Assembly (NCBI GenBank): GCA_002633005.1
Contig: NMRA01000008.1
Coordinates: 502,985-566,984, forward strand
From: Phoronis australis
Lineage: Eukaryota > Phoronida > Phoronidae
DNA: 64,000 nt
Direction of reading: 5' to 3'
The notes beneath the pieces are model-generated. The model was not told the origin of the DNA. It saw nothing but the letters and a program-made list of their open reading frames with translations, and ran no database searches. Of the stretch, positions 1 to 12,126 are shown piece after piece. The stretch's first letter is position 1, and each line of letters starts with the position of its first letter. The position numbers were made by a program, and so were the translations under genes.

Positions 1-3000
1 GGTTGGTTTGCTAGGGATGTACGTTTCTTTTCTGTTAAATTTTATTAAGAAGACATGGTCACGTGACCCAATTACCAGCAGATTGGTATCCAAATTCTAC
101 AGGCTTTCTTCTTTTAGATTTTTTTGTGAATAGAAATGTATGTATAGTCCCGATAAGTCGACATGGCCTTACATGACCTCAACATTTCCTTTCAATTAGA
201 CCACACAAACTTACCGACGAAGAATCTTCTAAAGGCACTTTCAGTGATTATCAAGTCTGGTTAAAATCACAAACCTCGACTAGAGCAAACCTAGTCCATT
301 TTAGAATTACACCAAAATCTTAACGTTAACTCGTGCTATTAATGTTTTCCTATTCGACCTTACAAAAAAATTTTAAATGGCGCAGTTTTCGGTGTTAATA
401 GATGGGTTCGTATTCTATGTCCGTACCTTGGTGAACGTCACGTGATTATCTGTGAGTCTTTGGATATAAGCCATTGTGTTCAAGAACGGGTCATAAGAGC
501 GAGTGGAGACTGTATATATAGATGCATTTGGTATGTATATATTGTGATATCTGAAAGCAGTGGCAAATTCTGTATCAGCTGCCTGCGTGGGCTGTATTGT
601 CTTGAGAGCATGAGAATGGATTTTTATTAAAAGAAGATTTACATCTAAATTGTCTCGTTTGTGCTTTCACTGTCGAAGTGACATTTGTCCATAAACCCGC
701 GTTTCCCGTCAAGAATACAACTTTTTTATTTAAATCACTTGGCACACTATAAAGTTGGTCGAAATTACTTGTTCCTTTTTCATAGTTGAAATCGAAAGTT
801 GGTTTCTTTGGTGGGAAAACGGGTTTGTGGTCGCATTTCCAAATGTCTTTTAGACTGTTTTGTATTCCTACACATAATTATTAAAGCGGCCACCACTTAA
901 AAATTGAAGCGTGTGCGACTGATTGGACGCTCAAGTATCACTAAAGACTTGAAATCTCGGTGTCATTAGTTGCCAATTCCATTGAAAAGTCGCCAGCGTT
1001 TTTTTTTTCACAAATGGTAACATGTAACGAAGTAAAATACGGGAGTAAACATTCATTTTTGGACTTTGTCCATGCCATGTTTTAATATGGCGAATTGAAA
1101 TGCGTTCCCACTGCGTGAATAAACTAATACACGAGAGTTTTGTGTTGCATAAGTCGTTGGAAAAGAACTCTCATGATGAGACCATCCATACGGTTCAGAC
1201 GCAATGCAACATTTTGTCCAGGAGGTCCGATAAGGGACAAACCTGCATGCTTGACTTTCCTTCTGTACATGAATGTGAAAGACGACCGAACGGGGAACAG
1301 GTCCGGAACCGCCTCTTGATCCGCACTTTCGCCGGGTTCGTGGAAGCGGAAGACGAAGCGACTGGCTTCCCTGTGTGCAGTCTTCTGGCAATGAAGATGC
1401 TGCTTGGAGCCGTTGAAACACTCAAAAGGCGTCGCTTCTGGCCATCTTCAGTGGAAGTAAGCCAAGTGTAAAGCCGGTTTTGGCCTATTAACAGAGTCTG
1501 CTATTAAAAACGTGCGACTTACCCATCCAGTTCTCTGAAACAAAATAATGTTCTGCAAACCTCGACAACTCTCAAAAGTTTGAAAGAAATTTTAAAAAAT
1601 CCTTTCAAAGTCTGCAAAACGGGCAATAACCTACGCTTTTAGCGAATTACACGGCAACTGTGAGAAAAGACCACCATGCAACCAAAAACCGAGATGACTG
1701 TTTCTTGCCTTTGACGTGGAATATTGACGCAAATGATGCATTAGAAGGTAACAGAACGAGGACTGGTGGAAATCATCAAAACGGTGCTTCTTGCAAAGTA
1801 GGCCTATTCATTGTTTGCTAGTCCACTAAACCTACTAAGACAACTTTATGTTAAGCCGTATTTCATCCAGTTTCGCTGGCTAAAATCGAGAATCGAATTG
1901 GGCATTTTACTCTCACAAAATCGGTCTCATAATAATCCTTCACAGTGATGGGATTCCATTTCAGGTACAATCCCAAGTCAGAAGCACTGCAATATGTACA
2001 CACGCCATTTTCGAATTTTAGAGTTGGCCAACGGAAGCGTTATTCTTGAGTAGCTGAATTTCGATTGGTTGATAGCGGAAATATGCCGATCATCACCGAA
2101 AGGAATATCATAGGACCGATTTTGCGAAAGTAAAAAGGCCCGATTTGATTTTCCTTTTAAGCCACCATAACAGGGCTAAATGTAGCTTTGAGTGTCAATA
2201 ATTGTGTAATACGAGAGCAAAATATGTTTAAAGCATGCTTTGTCTAGCATTTTTTGGACTTTGGTCATGGCTTGCCCTAACCAACGGTACTTTACAAATG
2301 ATGAATTCTAATCCCAATTCGTAAATAACCGAAAGACTAATAGCCTAGATTTTTAGAAGTTTACTCCCGCGGTGTTGTTACGTCAACGACGACTCGCTTA
2401 TTATACGACACCGCTCATAAACTATAGATTACGACAGCGAATTGAAGTTTTCATTTCTGTGGAGGTAGTATGCCGGAAGCAAAATTTCCTTAGCCCTTCA
2501 GGGTATAACACACGAACTATTTATTTGTTTATTTGTTATAGTGATGTGGATTTACGTGTAAAAAGAGATAACTACATAAACAAGAATATAAGACCATAAG
2601 ACCAATGTGAACACTTCTCCGTCACGTGATCTTACATTGTATGTCACCTAATTAACATTTTTGTAAGGTAGCCAATACAGTATGATAATAACGATTGTTT
2701 TCTAGTTTCCTATGAGCGAGATTTATCAAATTTCCTGATTCATATATCAATGATAATTAAACATGCCCGCGAGGGTAGTACGTACTAGTGTTGACTTGTG
2801 TAGGCCTAAATCAATGGCCAAACCCTAGTCTCGGTACAGGATTCCCGGTGGTTTTTGAAGGTGGGAGTTCAGCTTGAATGTGGATTACCAACACATTAAA
2901 TCAACACTAACTATTTGTACTAACAAAAATCACCGCAATTACATGCATACAACTGCACGCCCAAACTTTAGACCCCTGATAACACGGGGATAAAACGGGC

Positions 3001-3872
3001 ATAAGAAATTTTGTGATTGCCTTGCAAATCAACCATTTGATCAGCCATCATTAATTGGAGCTCTTTTCTTGTAGTGTGTTAGCCAATGAAGAACTCGTTA
3101 TTCCAGACTTCCAATGCAACTAGTTTTTCCATCGATAATTTTCAATTAGTGTCAAGCGTGACCATTCTATCTCGCTGCAGTTTGCTACTTGACTGTCGGG
3201 AGTGCCGGAAAGTCAAGACTTAGAATGATACTAATAAATTTTAATTGATATTGATGAGTTTTAACTCGCTAAAAAATTACAACTCGTCGTTTTTGAAACA
3301 TTTTTATCTAAAGAGGTGTCATTCTTTGAAAAAATCTGAAAACGACGACCTAGTGGTTGCAATAATGCTGAACATTCGTATTTGTCTAGTCTCTTGTACT
3401 CGTTAACTGATCATTTTGTGTGGCAAGACGGACTGAACGTTTTGGTGAACGTAGGCTGACAAATTATGAACAGGAAAAAGTTGTGTTTTTTTCTGAGTAT
3501 CGCTTTCTATCATAAAAGAATGAAAAGGTACTCAAGACAAAAACCCTCTCAATCACATAGCAAGCTAGTCTATTTTGACGTTCATCCAAAGTAAACGAAA
3601 TCGCGAACAAAATATTTATTCCACCCAAATTATAAATTGACGGCAGTGGTCGTCACGTTGTCCACCCGAACTTTGAACTCTGCAAGCGAAGGTGCCAATC
3701 TAATTTTTTGGCAGAATTCCATCGGCCGTAGACGGCCTCTCTCTCTCTCTCTCTCGAAACCGAAGAGCTATGCTGTGAAAATCGCCAACATTTAAGAGAA
3801 GTACACTCCAAATGTAATGTAGGGTAAAGAACTGTTACGAAAATTGAATCGACAATTTTAGAACAAACATAG
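1..3872. other. Intergenic, no gene recognised
   Basis: No homologous coding region, RNA gene or clear transposon was recognised. A GC-richer patch at about 1100-1471 has overlapping ORFs of 76 to 123 codons in three frames on both strands, none resembling a known protein. A short CT microsatellite lies at about 3738-3754. Confidence 0.5.
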
Positions 3873-3873
3873 C

Positions 3874-4018
3874 AAGGCCCAGTTTCATGAAAGTTATTCG
3901 CAGGACAGCAACACCGGTGTCGCATTATCACGCGTCACATTGCTATTGTTGAACAATTATTGACGTCATGCAACAATGAAACTTATCCAGCCGAGAAGTT
4001 TGAAGTCATGTGCAGCCC
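3874..4018. mobile_element. MITE copy 1 (TIR family shared with 61.1 kb)
   Basis: This stretch of about 145 bp aligns along its whole length with 61101-61256. Shared blocks include GCATTATCACGCGTCAC and TGACGTCATGCAACAAT. The ends are imperfect inverted repeats (a GGCCCAGTT-type start and a GCAGCCC-type end). There is no coding capacity, so it is a short non-autonomous DNA transposon. Target-site duplications are not clear. Confidence 0.6.
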
Positions 4019-5121
4019 ACATATTTTTTTCTTTCTGTTTGTTTCGTTACATACAACAAAACTTCGAGCGATAGACAGGTGTCTGTCGTCAGGTACAAGA
4101 AAGAGGGTTATGCGCGCGAGTTACTAAGGACCGATAGAAATAACAGAGCCCCAGAAACTATGTTTATATCAGATTTGTCCTACTCTCTTATGTTTTTGCA
4201 TGATCTGGAGTGTTTTTGGAGCTGTGAGGTAGATCTTTGTAAAAATGGTATACTATGCCATGTAAGCTGTGGGTAAGGAAAAAGTTGCGCGTTTGTGTAT
4301 GTGGTCTCGGTTAGGAGTAACACTGCGTGGACCTATCCCTCTTTGGTGTACCTCATTGTAGACACCCATCTTTCGCTTGGAGTTTTGTTGTGTATCACGA
4401 AACAAATAGAAAGAAAAAAATCAACACTGCGTGCCTATGTGATGACTGGTGAGCGTACGAGATGTTGACTGTCTTTTATCTAAAGATAATGTGTGTAATT
4501 TATTCACGTAGGAGTGGATAGACCATTGGTTGATGCACAGAACAACAGGGACAGAAAAAACAAGGGCAGGCAATCAGCAACACTCACGCGGAACCAAAAT
4601 TGAGTAAAGCATGATTTAACCATTTAAATGTGTATTATCGTTCCATAAATACAATATAAACAACACGATGCGATGCGATTCAATATATACAAACAAAAAT
4701 TATAAATATATCAATTTTATACAACACACTATGATTGGAAGTTATACATTTTTTGTGGAAAATGACCAAAAATGTCGCCTATTTTAGAAAACCTAATATG
4801 AACTTGAATAATGATTGACTAGACATATGAACAACACACAGTATTAGGAATATTTTCGATGTCTCCATAATGTCTGACACCTGCCAATGAACACCTTATG
4901 TTCACACTACTGCACAAGATAAAATGTTGTGAATTCAAAAATTTTCTGACAGGTTTGACGTAAATTTAACCACAAGGATCCGCTTCAATAAAAATAACGC
5001 ATAAAATAAACGCGTGGGATGCAAACCATTTCACGTTTGAGAGATCAGATCTTGACAGTTTTTCGGTTGAGCACAATGATCGAGAGTAAAAAATACACAA
5101 TGTGTAACACACCAATTCGGT
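4019..5121. other. 3' flank of the RING gene
   Basis: AT-rich sequence downstream of the minus-strand RING gene. A minus-strand AATAAA (TTTATT on plus, about 4499-4504) could be its polyadenylation signal but is some 620 bp from the stop. Nothing else was recognised. Confidence 0.35.
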
Positions 5122-6210
5122 TCATAACAAAAGTCTTTGGTTACACATCGGACAGCTCGGTTTTTTTCTTAGACATTCTTTCAAACATTTACCGTGGAAA
5201 ATGTGATTGCATTCCGTTACCCTACCGCTGTTCATAGCCCCGAGGCAAATGGCACACACGTCGTTAAGAGATTTGAGTTCCGTCTGAGAGGCTTGGCGAA
5301 ACGCCGATAGACAGAGTGACTCGCATTTAATTTTTAACAAAACATTATTTTTAAAGTTCTGAACCGGTTGATACAAACAAATATACAGTGCAGGAATAAC
5401 GGACCAATGGAAATTAACAAACGATAAATAAGAAATGACAACAAAACTGAGAACGCTCTCTATAAGAAGCAAAAGTCCTTCCATGTAACAGATTTCAAGT
5501 CCTTCCATGAAGTCAATTTGCAGCGATTCAATGATACTTTTTGTGAACGAATTGAGAATGTCCTCTGATAGCAGAAAATATGATAAAGACAATGCTGTCA
5601 TTGCAGGTTCGTTGTAGTATATGGTGGTTGCCATGGCTGCGGCGGCTAGAAACCTTTCTGCCTTTTTGCTGAAATTTGAAGTGTCGGAGTCGTCGTCTGC
5701 CGTCGTTTCTATACTGTGACAAGACACGGGTTTATTATGGGCCACGAAGCTATTGTCAGCCTCAGAGACGCATTCGCGGGTCACATTAGCCAGGAGTCGG
5801 TAACTGAGAAGAGTGCAAAACCACTCCAACCCAGTGATGGCCGTGTTGACGACGAACATTTGCTGAATCAGCAAGAAAAAGAGTCCCTGTTTCAACCATC
5901 TGGGCACGCTCTGCGCTTTCTCTTTTACGTTGTTGAAATGCTCGTCTTTCAGCTCAAGTAAATTGACTTTCAGCGAGAAGAGCACGGAGATCGGACTCCA
6001 GACGAGCTGGAACACGAACGCCACGACGTCGATGGAAGCCTCCAGCGAAACGTACGAAATGGCGATGGCTGCCAAGAGGACACCGTTGAGCGCCAACAGC
6101 GGATAGAGAACGAACCAGCTCACGTGCACAGACGAGTAGGGAAGGAGGACAGCCAACATTGCTAGACACACTGAAACGATAAAAAGCAGAAGACTTAAGG
6201 ATTGCTGCAT
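5122..6210 (-). CDS. Multi-pass membrane RING-H2 E3 ubiquitin ligase, RNF139/RNF145-like tail
   Basis: An intact, intronless 362-codon ORF. The first ~130 residues are strongly hydrophobic with about four membrane segments (roughly 4-24, 31-55, 60-85 and 110-135). One or more further segments lie at about 240-285. An acidic, Asp/Ser-rich loop sits near residue 170. The C-terminus is a RING-H2 finger with zinc ligands C319, C322, C334, H336, H339, C342, C353 and C356, ending six residues before the stop. Membrane RING-H2 proteins of the TRC8/RNF145 type ubiquitinate ER proteins, so ER-membrane ubiquitin ligase activity is inferred. The finger resembles RNF145 in spacing, but the tryptophan usual after the sixth ligand is Cys346. 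The protein is shorter than TRC8/RNF145, and the sterol-sensing region was not recognised. Being intronless, it may be a retrogene or a lineage-specific expansion member. The exact orthologue is uncertain. Confidence 0.82.
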   Translation of the reverse strand: MQQSLSLLLFIVSVCLAMLAVLLPYSSVHVSWFVLYPLLALNGVLLAAIAISYVSLEASIDVVAFVFQLVWSPISVLFSLKVNLLELKDEHFNNVKEKAQSVPRWLKQGLFFLLIQQMFVVNTAITGLEWFCTLLSYRLLANVTRECVSEADNSFVAHNKPVSCHSIETTADDDSDTSNFSKKAERFLAAAAMATTIYYNEPAMTALSLSYFLLSEDILNSFTKSIIESLQIDFMEGLEICYMEGLLLLIESVLSFVVISYLSFVNFHWSVIPALYICLYQPVQNFKNNVLLKIKCESLCLSAFRQASQTELKSLNDVCAICLGAMNSGRVTECNHIFHGKCLKECLRKKPSCPMCNQRLLL

Positions 6211-6258
6211 TGCCAGTTAAATATGGGAAGTTGACACGCATACAATAAAATGAAAAAG

Positions 6259-6278
6259 CCATATAAAACGTTATATGG
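6259..6278. promoter_or_regulatory. Palindromic AT-rich promoter element upstream of the RING gene
   Basis: CCATATAA and TTATATGG form a perfect 8-bp inverted repeat around a 4-bp centre. It lies about 50-70 bp upstream of the RING gene start codon. It contains TATAA-like sequence and resembles two CArG half-sites, so it could be a core promoter. This rests on position and motif only. Confidence 0.35.
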
Positions 6279-6282
6279 TCCC

Positions 6283-9200
6283 GTTAGTTTGCGTCAAAGA
6301 GTGGAAATAATATTTCAAGCACATTAACAAGATCCAAACCGCGGCTGAGAGACATTTTGTAATAATCATGCAATAGTCACGCACACAGTCAATCGCCACC
6401 AAAATGAGTGAAAACGTGCTGCACATAATAACAAAAATATTTACCATGAGTTACAATAGCGTCATTAGACGGCATAAAATAGTCTGGCTTGATCGACTTC
6501 AACGAATAAAATTCTTGTCGAAACATCTTTCGCTTTCACGCACTTTAGAATATACGTTAATACTTCCTCTGTTGCTCAGTGAATATTTCTACAATCCGCT
6601 GAACGAGCTGATATTTATATCTTCCGCGAGCTAACGTATGACGTCAATCGGGGAGTCGCTCAAAACATACTAGCCAACATCCGGTGAATCGTTCGAGATT
6701 ATTCGAGCGCTTGGCAAACATCACCACTTGGTACTGAGACAGTTTGCAACAGGTGTTTGTTAATGATGCCATCTGCAGAAACGCCATGATACAGTTGCGC
6801 TTCTAAATTTCAAACACATGCCGTCACAGATCCACATTTGGACTGGGAAAAAATTGCCAAGGAAACGACAAACAACAGACTTTTTCAATGACAAATTGTT
6901 ATTGTTTTCTCACTTATATAGTTGTTAGCAGATTTTTTAAACCGCGTTATCTGTTTTGAAAACAGTAATAGCTCAACCGCGTTATTTGTTTTTCATGTAG
7001 GTGGAAATTCGAAACCAGAATGAGTGTTACATCTCAGATAAGTCACTGTTACTTGTAAAATATCTACTTCTGTACACCACTGTAGACTGGCCAAGTTGAT
7101 GGTGCTCAAGTAAACACACGTTGCCAAGGCTTGTGGCTATGGAAACGTTGCAGTTTCGTGTGAAAATAACAATTGCTGTCAATAGTGAACTGCAGAACGG
7201 ATAGCATGGGCAAGGATTTTTAACATGTAGATTTATCCTGAGTGTTTTTAGGTAGACAAGCATAGAATAGTACTTTACGAAAGGAATGCTGTTGCCTGTT
7301 CCAATCAATCGCTAAGACCACGAAGGCACATTGAAAATTTGCAAAAAATGTCTGAATGACTAGACGTCTCACGATGAAAAACTGACGTGAAAAGGAAAGT
7401 AACTGACGTCATTTGTAACTTAAGGTCGATAACGAGAATACCAGTTTACTTTTGCCTGGATTATTTTCACTTTTAGCAATAAATGTTGTACTTACAACTA
7501 CGTCATCTGGCGACCAGAGAAAAACTATTATATCGGACCCAGTTTTGTAAAGAACCCTACTTCAAATACATTAGAAAAAATTCTGTTCTTACATTTCATG
7601 ATTTCACTGAAGAGTTACATTCACGCTTGCCTGGATGTATTTAACAAATTGCAATGACACCCGGATGTGCTACTTCAATGTATGTGTGGTATATCACTTT
7701 AGGAATACTTGCTTGCAAATAAATCAAGAAATAGCAAGGCCAACGGAATACTATCTCACAAAAACAAATTCCTAAAACTGGATTCAGCTTCACTTCGCAT
7801 TTTAACTTTGGCTTCAGCTGCGACAGTTTAGTCGTCATAGAAGTTGAAATTTATTTTGTTTCATCACACTTCGTCAACCACAACATGGATCTAGGGGAAT
7901 CATTCCAGGAGTTCCAAGACCACAACAACAACAACTCAACGTGGTAGCCGATGACGTCAGACCTAGATACGTCGCAATGTGATTGGTTAAAACAGACACA
8001 CCTTCCAAAGCGGTTCGCTTCATTGAAAATGACCACAACAAACTTTTTGGTAACGGGCCAATTTTCATCATCAAACTGGAGTATTTTTTTTCTGTCAGAA
8101 TGCGAGTAGCCGGGGCATGTGGCGAAACTGCCACTACACCACCAACGATTGCATCAGATGGTGACGTCCGAGTTTACGTTTCCGGGGTCAGCAGCGGGGA
8201 ACACCGAAAGAGTTGTGTTTTAGTTAAAAGCAAAATACATACGATAACAGAAATATCTGTTAGATTTCGTGTTGAAAAGCATGGTGCACAGAGAACGTCA
8301 GGGGTCATGTGATAAATCATTAACCAACCAAGTCAAGGTATGAACCTAGGCACTGGCGGATCCAGGATGTATAAATTAAGGGAGGAGGGGGCAGTCACAA
8401 CGCAAGCCCTATAAACGGCATGCTGACGTTTTGGTTTTTGAATGGGCATAACAAAATTCGAAAAATCGGCATTACCTCCAAACGATAGTGCGGGATTCAG
8501 TTGCTAGGAAATGTCGCACACCGCTAGAATCAAACGACGTACAGAGCGACACATTGCGACACCATAGCGATCGAGGATGTACTATAGTACATATTAACTG
8601 TGACTGGACGTTCTAGCTGCGCGAGTGACAAAATCAATTTTGGGTGACACCGACTGACTTTAATTAGTCGTATAGCAGTCGGTCTTGCACAAGATCACCA
8701 CGACCTTCAATATTCTTTATATGACAGGGTACGTAACCTGTCACATCCTGCGTCAATTTCTCATGTTATTTCTGGGTTCAAAATCAAAGTGAAAATTTTC
8801 CAGCATTCGTATGGTCGCCCACCTCTTGACATTTTAGCGATTCGTGATTGTCAGCTTTGACATTTCATTCAACTTACGGTTTCAGACAAAGAGCACGTTT
8901 TCACACACATCCAGTTATAGCCACCTCCACGCGTCATTGGTGACATTTTGCAAAGATTTAGACTAAACTTACCTGGTATTGACGTAAATCTGTCACACGC
9001 AGACGACATCGCACTTTTTTGTAGCCACGGACCAACACGCACTGCTAACAAATCTTCGCCAGCTGGCGTGTAATTTTTAGAGCACATGCTTTACCGGTAT
9101 TGCACCGCTTGAAACTCGTACAATACACAATATATATACCGTCAAATCAAATTTTTGTTCTGGGCATCAGTATTTAGACGGGGCTCTTTTATAACGCTGT

Positions 9201-10565
9201 GACACAACGCAACTTTCCTGAGTGACGTCACTACCTCATTTCAGTTTCGACTGAGCGCATCTGAGTACGTGTTTGTCAATAAGATAGCCTCCCACACAAG
9301 GGTTGTTTGTGAGCTACGGACAGTGAACAGATATTCGAAAACAATCAAACAACGAGCAGAAAAAAATATTAAGCCGACGGTTGTCATCTTGCTTAAAATA
9401 GAGCTAGTATTGACAATACCTATACCGTCTCTTAAACGCTCTGGTTATTTTAAATTGGTTTCTCGGCTGGCTGCCATCATCAACATAAAGAAACAGAACA
9501 TCAAAGTCGTGATGTATGACACGTAAAAGCGTACACGGGGAAAGTCGAAAGGATATTTTCCACGAGAATGAACGAGAACATAAAACTATTGTTTTGTTGC
9601 GTTGTTCTGGGAGCAGTTGGAGGCGGAGCGCACGAGTTTTGGAAGCTCTTAACCCGATCAGATTCGTTCAAAGTTTTATGTAGTAATTTGTGCAATCCCT
9701 TTATTATCGATGATTAAATGAAAAAGGAATACGATTGGATCATTTGGGACTCACGTCCAACGTTAGCTTTTCTAATCCGACAAACACTAAACGTACTGTA
9801 CACGGTTTGTCACGACAGAGCTAAATCTGCCTTGTGCAAAACATCCGATCATTGGACATAAAAGATGTACATGGTCCTTACTTAAGAACTGTGTTATCTT
9901 TTATACTGGCTTTCCATACTCACTATAACCACAAAAGTTGTGACAAACTGCACCGGATTTGCTCTTCTGTCCGAAGACAATCTTTCGCTTGAGGGTATTA
10001 TTTTCTAGGCGATCAGGGCTCCTGTGTTATGTAATTGAATGAAAAGCGGTCGTTCACCCTTCACAATATTTCCTCGTTTTCGTGGGCTGGAGATGATCAG
10101 GGGACGAAAGGTCGCGAATGCCTTTTTGAAATTATCAGACGAAAAGAGTGCATGCAAGCAAAAATCCAAAAACTCGCCGCGCTTTGAAAACGTAGTTGTT
10201 TCATTATGTCTCGTCGCACGGAAGTTGCTTGAATTAATTGACTTTGTACCCGGAACGGACGTTGCATTGTCGAAAGAAATGTCGTGGTGTCACTGAGGGC
10301 AAAATAGGTTTTTTACTCGTCCTACAATCAAACGGATAACCTTATTCATGAAAACTGTTATCCGGTAAAGCTTGCAAATGACCTCCAGCACCGTATGCTT
10401 TGAGCTAAACATCTCGTTTAGATTATTACGATGATTTAGAGCGGTTGAGTGTTTACAACTGTCAATTACAACCGGCAGATGCGTTGAGGAAATAAAACTA
10501 CGATTCAAAACACGTTCGCTCGTGATGATACTTTCGTGTTAGCGATTTGTATATGCAATTGAGGT
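6283..10565. other. Intergenic, no gene recognised
   Basis: Only short ORFs without recognisable similarity. Perfect CRE octamers (TGACGTCA) occur at 6639, 7404, 7952 and 9223. A fragment of the GGCGGATCCAGGAT repeat family starts near 8352. Confidence 0.45.
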
Positions 10566-10805
10566 AATCCTACAACTGAGCACTGGCTGATCCTACAACT
10601 GAGCACTGGCTGATCCTACAACTGAGCACTGGCTGATCCTACAACTGAGCACTGGCTGATCCTACAACTGTGCATGCACTGGCTGATCCTACGAGCACTG
10701 GCTAATCCTACGAGCGCTGGCTGATCCTACAACTGAGCACTGGCTGATCCTACAACTGAGCACTGGCTGATCCTACCACTGAGCGCTGGCTGATCCTACA
10801 ATTGA
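10566..10805. repeat. Minisatellite, 23-bp unit, about 10 copies
   Basis: The unit CTACAACTGAGCACTGGCTGATC is repeated head to tail about ten times. Several copies are perfect. Two copies near 10690-10730 are shortened to about 18 bp (CTACGAGC type), one has an insertion (TGTGCATGCACT), and the last copies carry substitutions. The repeat has no spacers. Confidence 0.95.
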
Positions 10806-12069
10806 AACTGTACGTTGTGGGTATAAAGCGGGTACGTTGTTTAAGGCAGGTGGATACAGATAAAATTAATTTTGACTGTTTTTTTACATTTTTATATCAT
10901 CCTAATCTTTAATTCTTGATGCACAGTATAGCGAAGAAAAATAAAATCATTCCGAAAATCCAAATTTTGTTTTTTAATTATATTTGACCAAGCTCCAGTA
11001 AGTCATATGGCTTGACTGCTCACCAGCTCAGTGACTGACAAGTGGGGCGGAGCTTATGCAAGGACAGTTGTCTAGCTCTAATCTAATCCTGTCAACAAAC
11101 ATTGCGTAAAACTCCAGTTGTTGTAGCGAGACCAAGAATAAAATAATTCTGTTTTTGACCATGTGAAAGTTGGTGGTGAAATGGTGAACTCCTGTGATTT
11201 CAGGATAGTGACAAGATTCGCGGGCCTATTTTTCCGCAACACGTGGGTCAATTTTTACGAAATTTGCAAATTTGAAATCCTCTAGGACTGAAGAAAAATC
11301 GCGTGCCGGGGTTTTTTGATTTTTAGTTATTGGACGGAAAGTGACCAAATGACAGAAAGTGGCGTGCTTGCCACAACTCACACGCAAAAATGCCACAAAA
11401 TCAAGATCATATATGATTTTGTACATATATTTGGTATGGATATGTAGAATATTGCGTAAGGACACAGTTGATGATAATACCTGTGTATTTTGAAAAAAAA
11501 TCGAGACAAAATTGGATTTTTTGAAAATTAAAAAATACGATATTTAAAAAAAAACTAAGTACAATAAAAAACTTTTTTCAATTTTTGTCACTTTCAGAGT
11601 CATGTCTAACTAGTTAAAACCCCTTTTATACTTATTTTAGATAGGAACCTGGAGATTTGACCAGTGTATACTTCCCCCTTAAACGTTGCTTGATTGTTCT
11701 AGTTAAATCGTACCACAATGTACCGCAATGCCTGGATTCGGGTAAACTTATGTCTTTTGACAGATGAATCAAGATATGAAATTCATTGTACACATCTACG
11801 TATGGGCACTGAAGAAGACTATATTTACCAGCGCTTGACCGGCTATCTTCAGTATAAGAACTGGTCCAGTACTCGATCTAGTCGTAGTCACCAGCACCAC
11901 CATATTTGGTTTCAATGTTTTGTGAAATCGTCTATTTCGGTTTTCTAATGTGGACCGTTAGCGTTCCTGCCTATTGACACACGACAAAATTATGGATTGC
12001 GAAGATCAGAGTTCATTACTTCAACATTCACCACAGATTACATACAATCCAGTTCAGTGGCCGGATTTG
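10806..12069. other. Intergenic, nothing recognised
   Basis: AT-rich, with runs of A and T around 11490-11590. Only short ORFs without similarity. Confidence 0.4.
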
Positions 12070-12126
12070 GGATTTCGTCTTGACCTAATTAACGCAGTCA
12101 GCGCTAATTAGGTCAAGTCCAAATCG
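12070..12126. repeat. Long hairpin-forming inverted repeat
   Basis: CTTGACCTAATTAACGC and GCGCTAATTAGGTCAAG pair as a 17-bp stem with one mismatch around a 5-nt loop (AGTCA). The pairing continues outward for about 8 more positions with two mismatches. It may be a MITE core or a structured RNA, with no family recognised. Confidence 0.75.

Noticed and set aside
10566-10805. CRISPR-like array
   Set aside because: Direct tandem repeat without spacers, in animal DNA.
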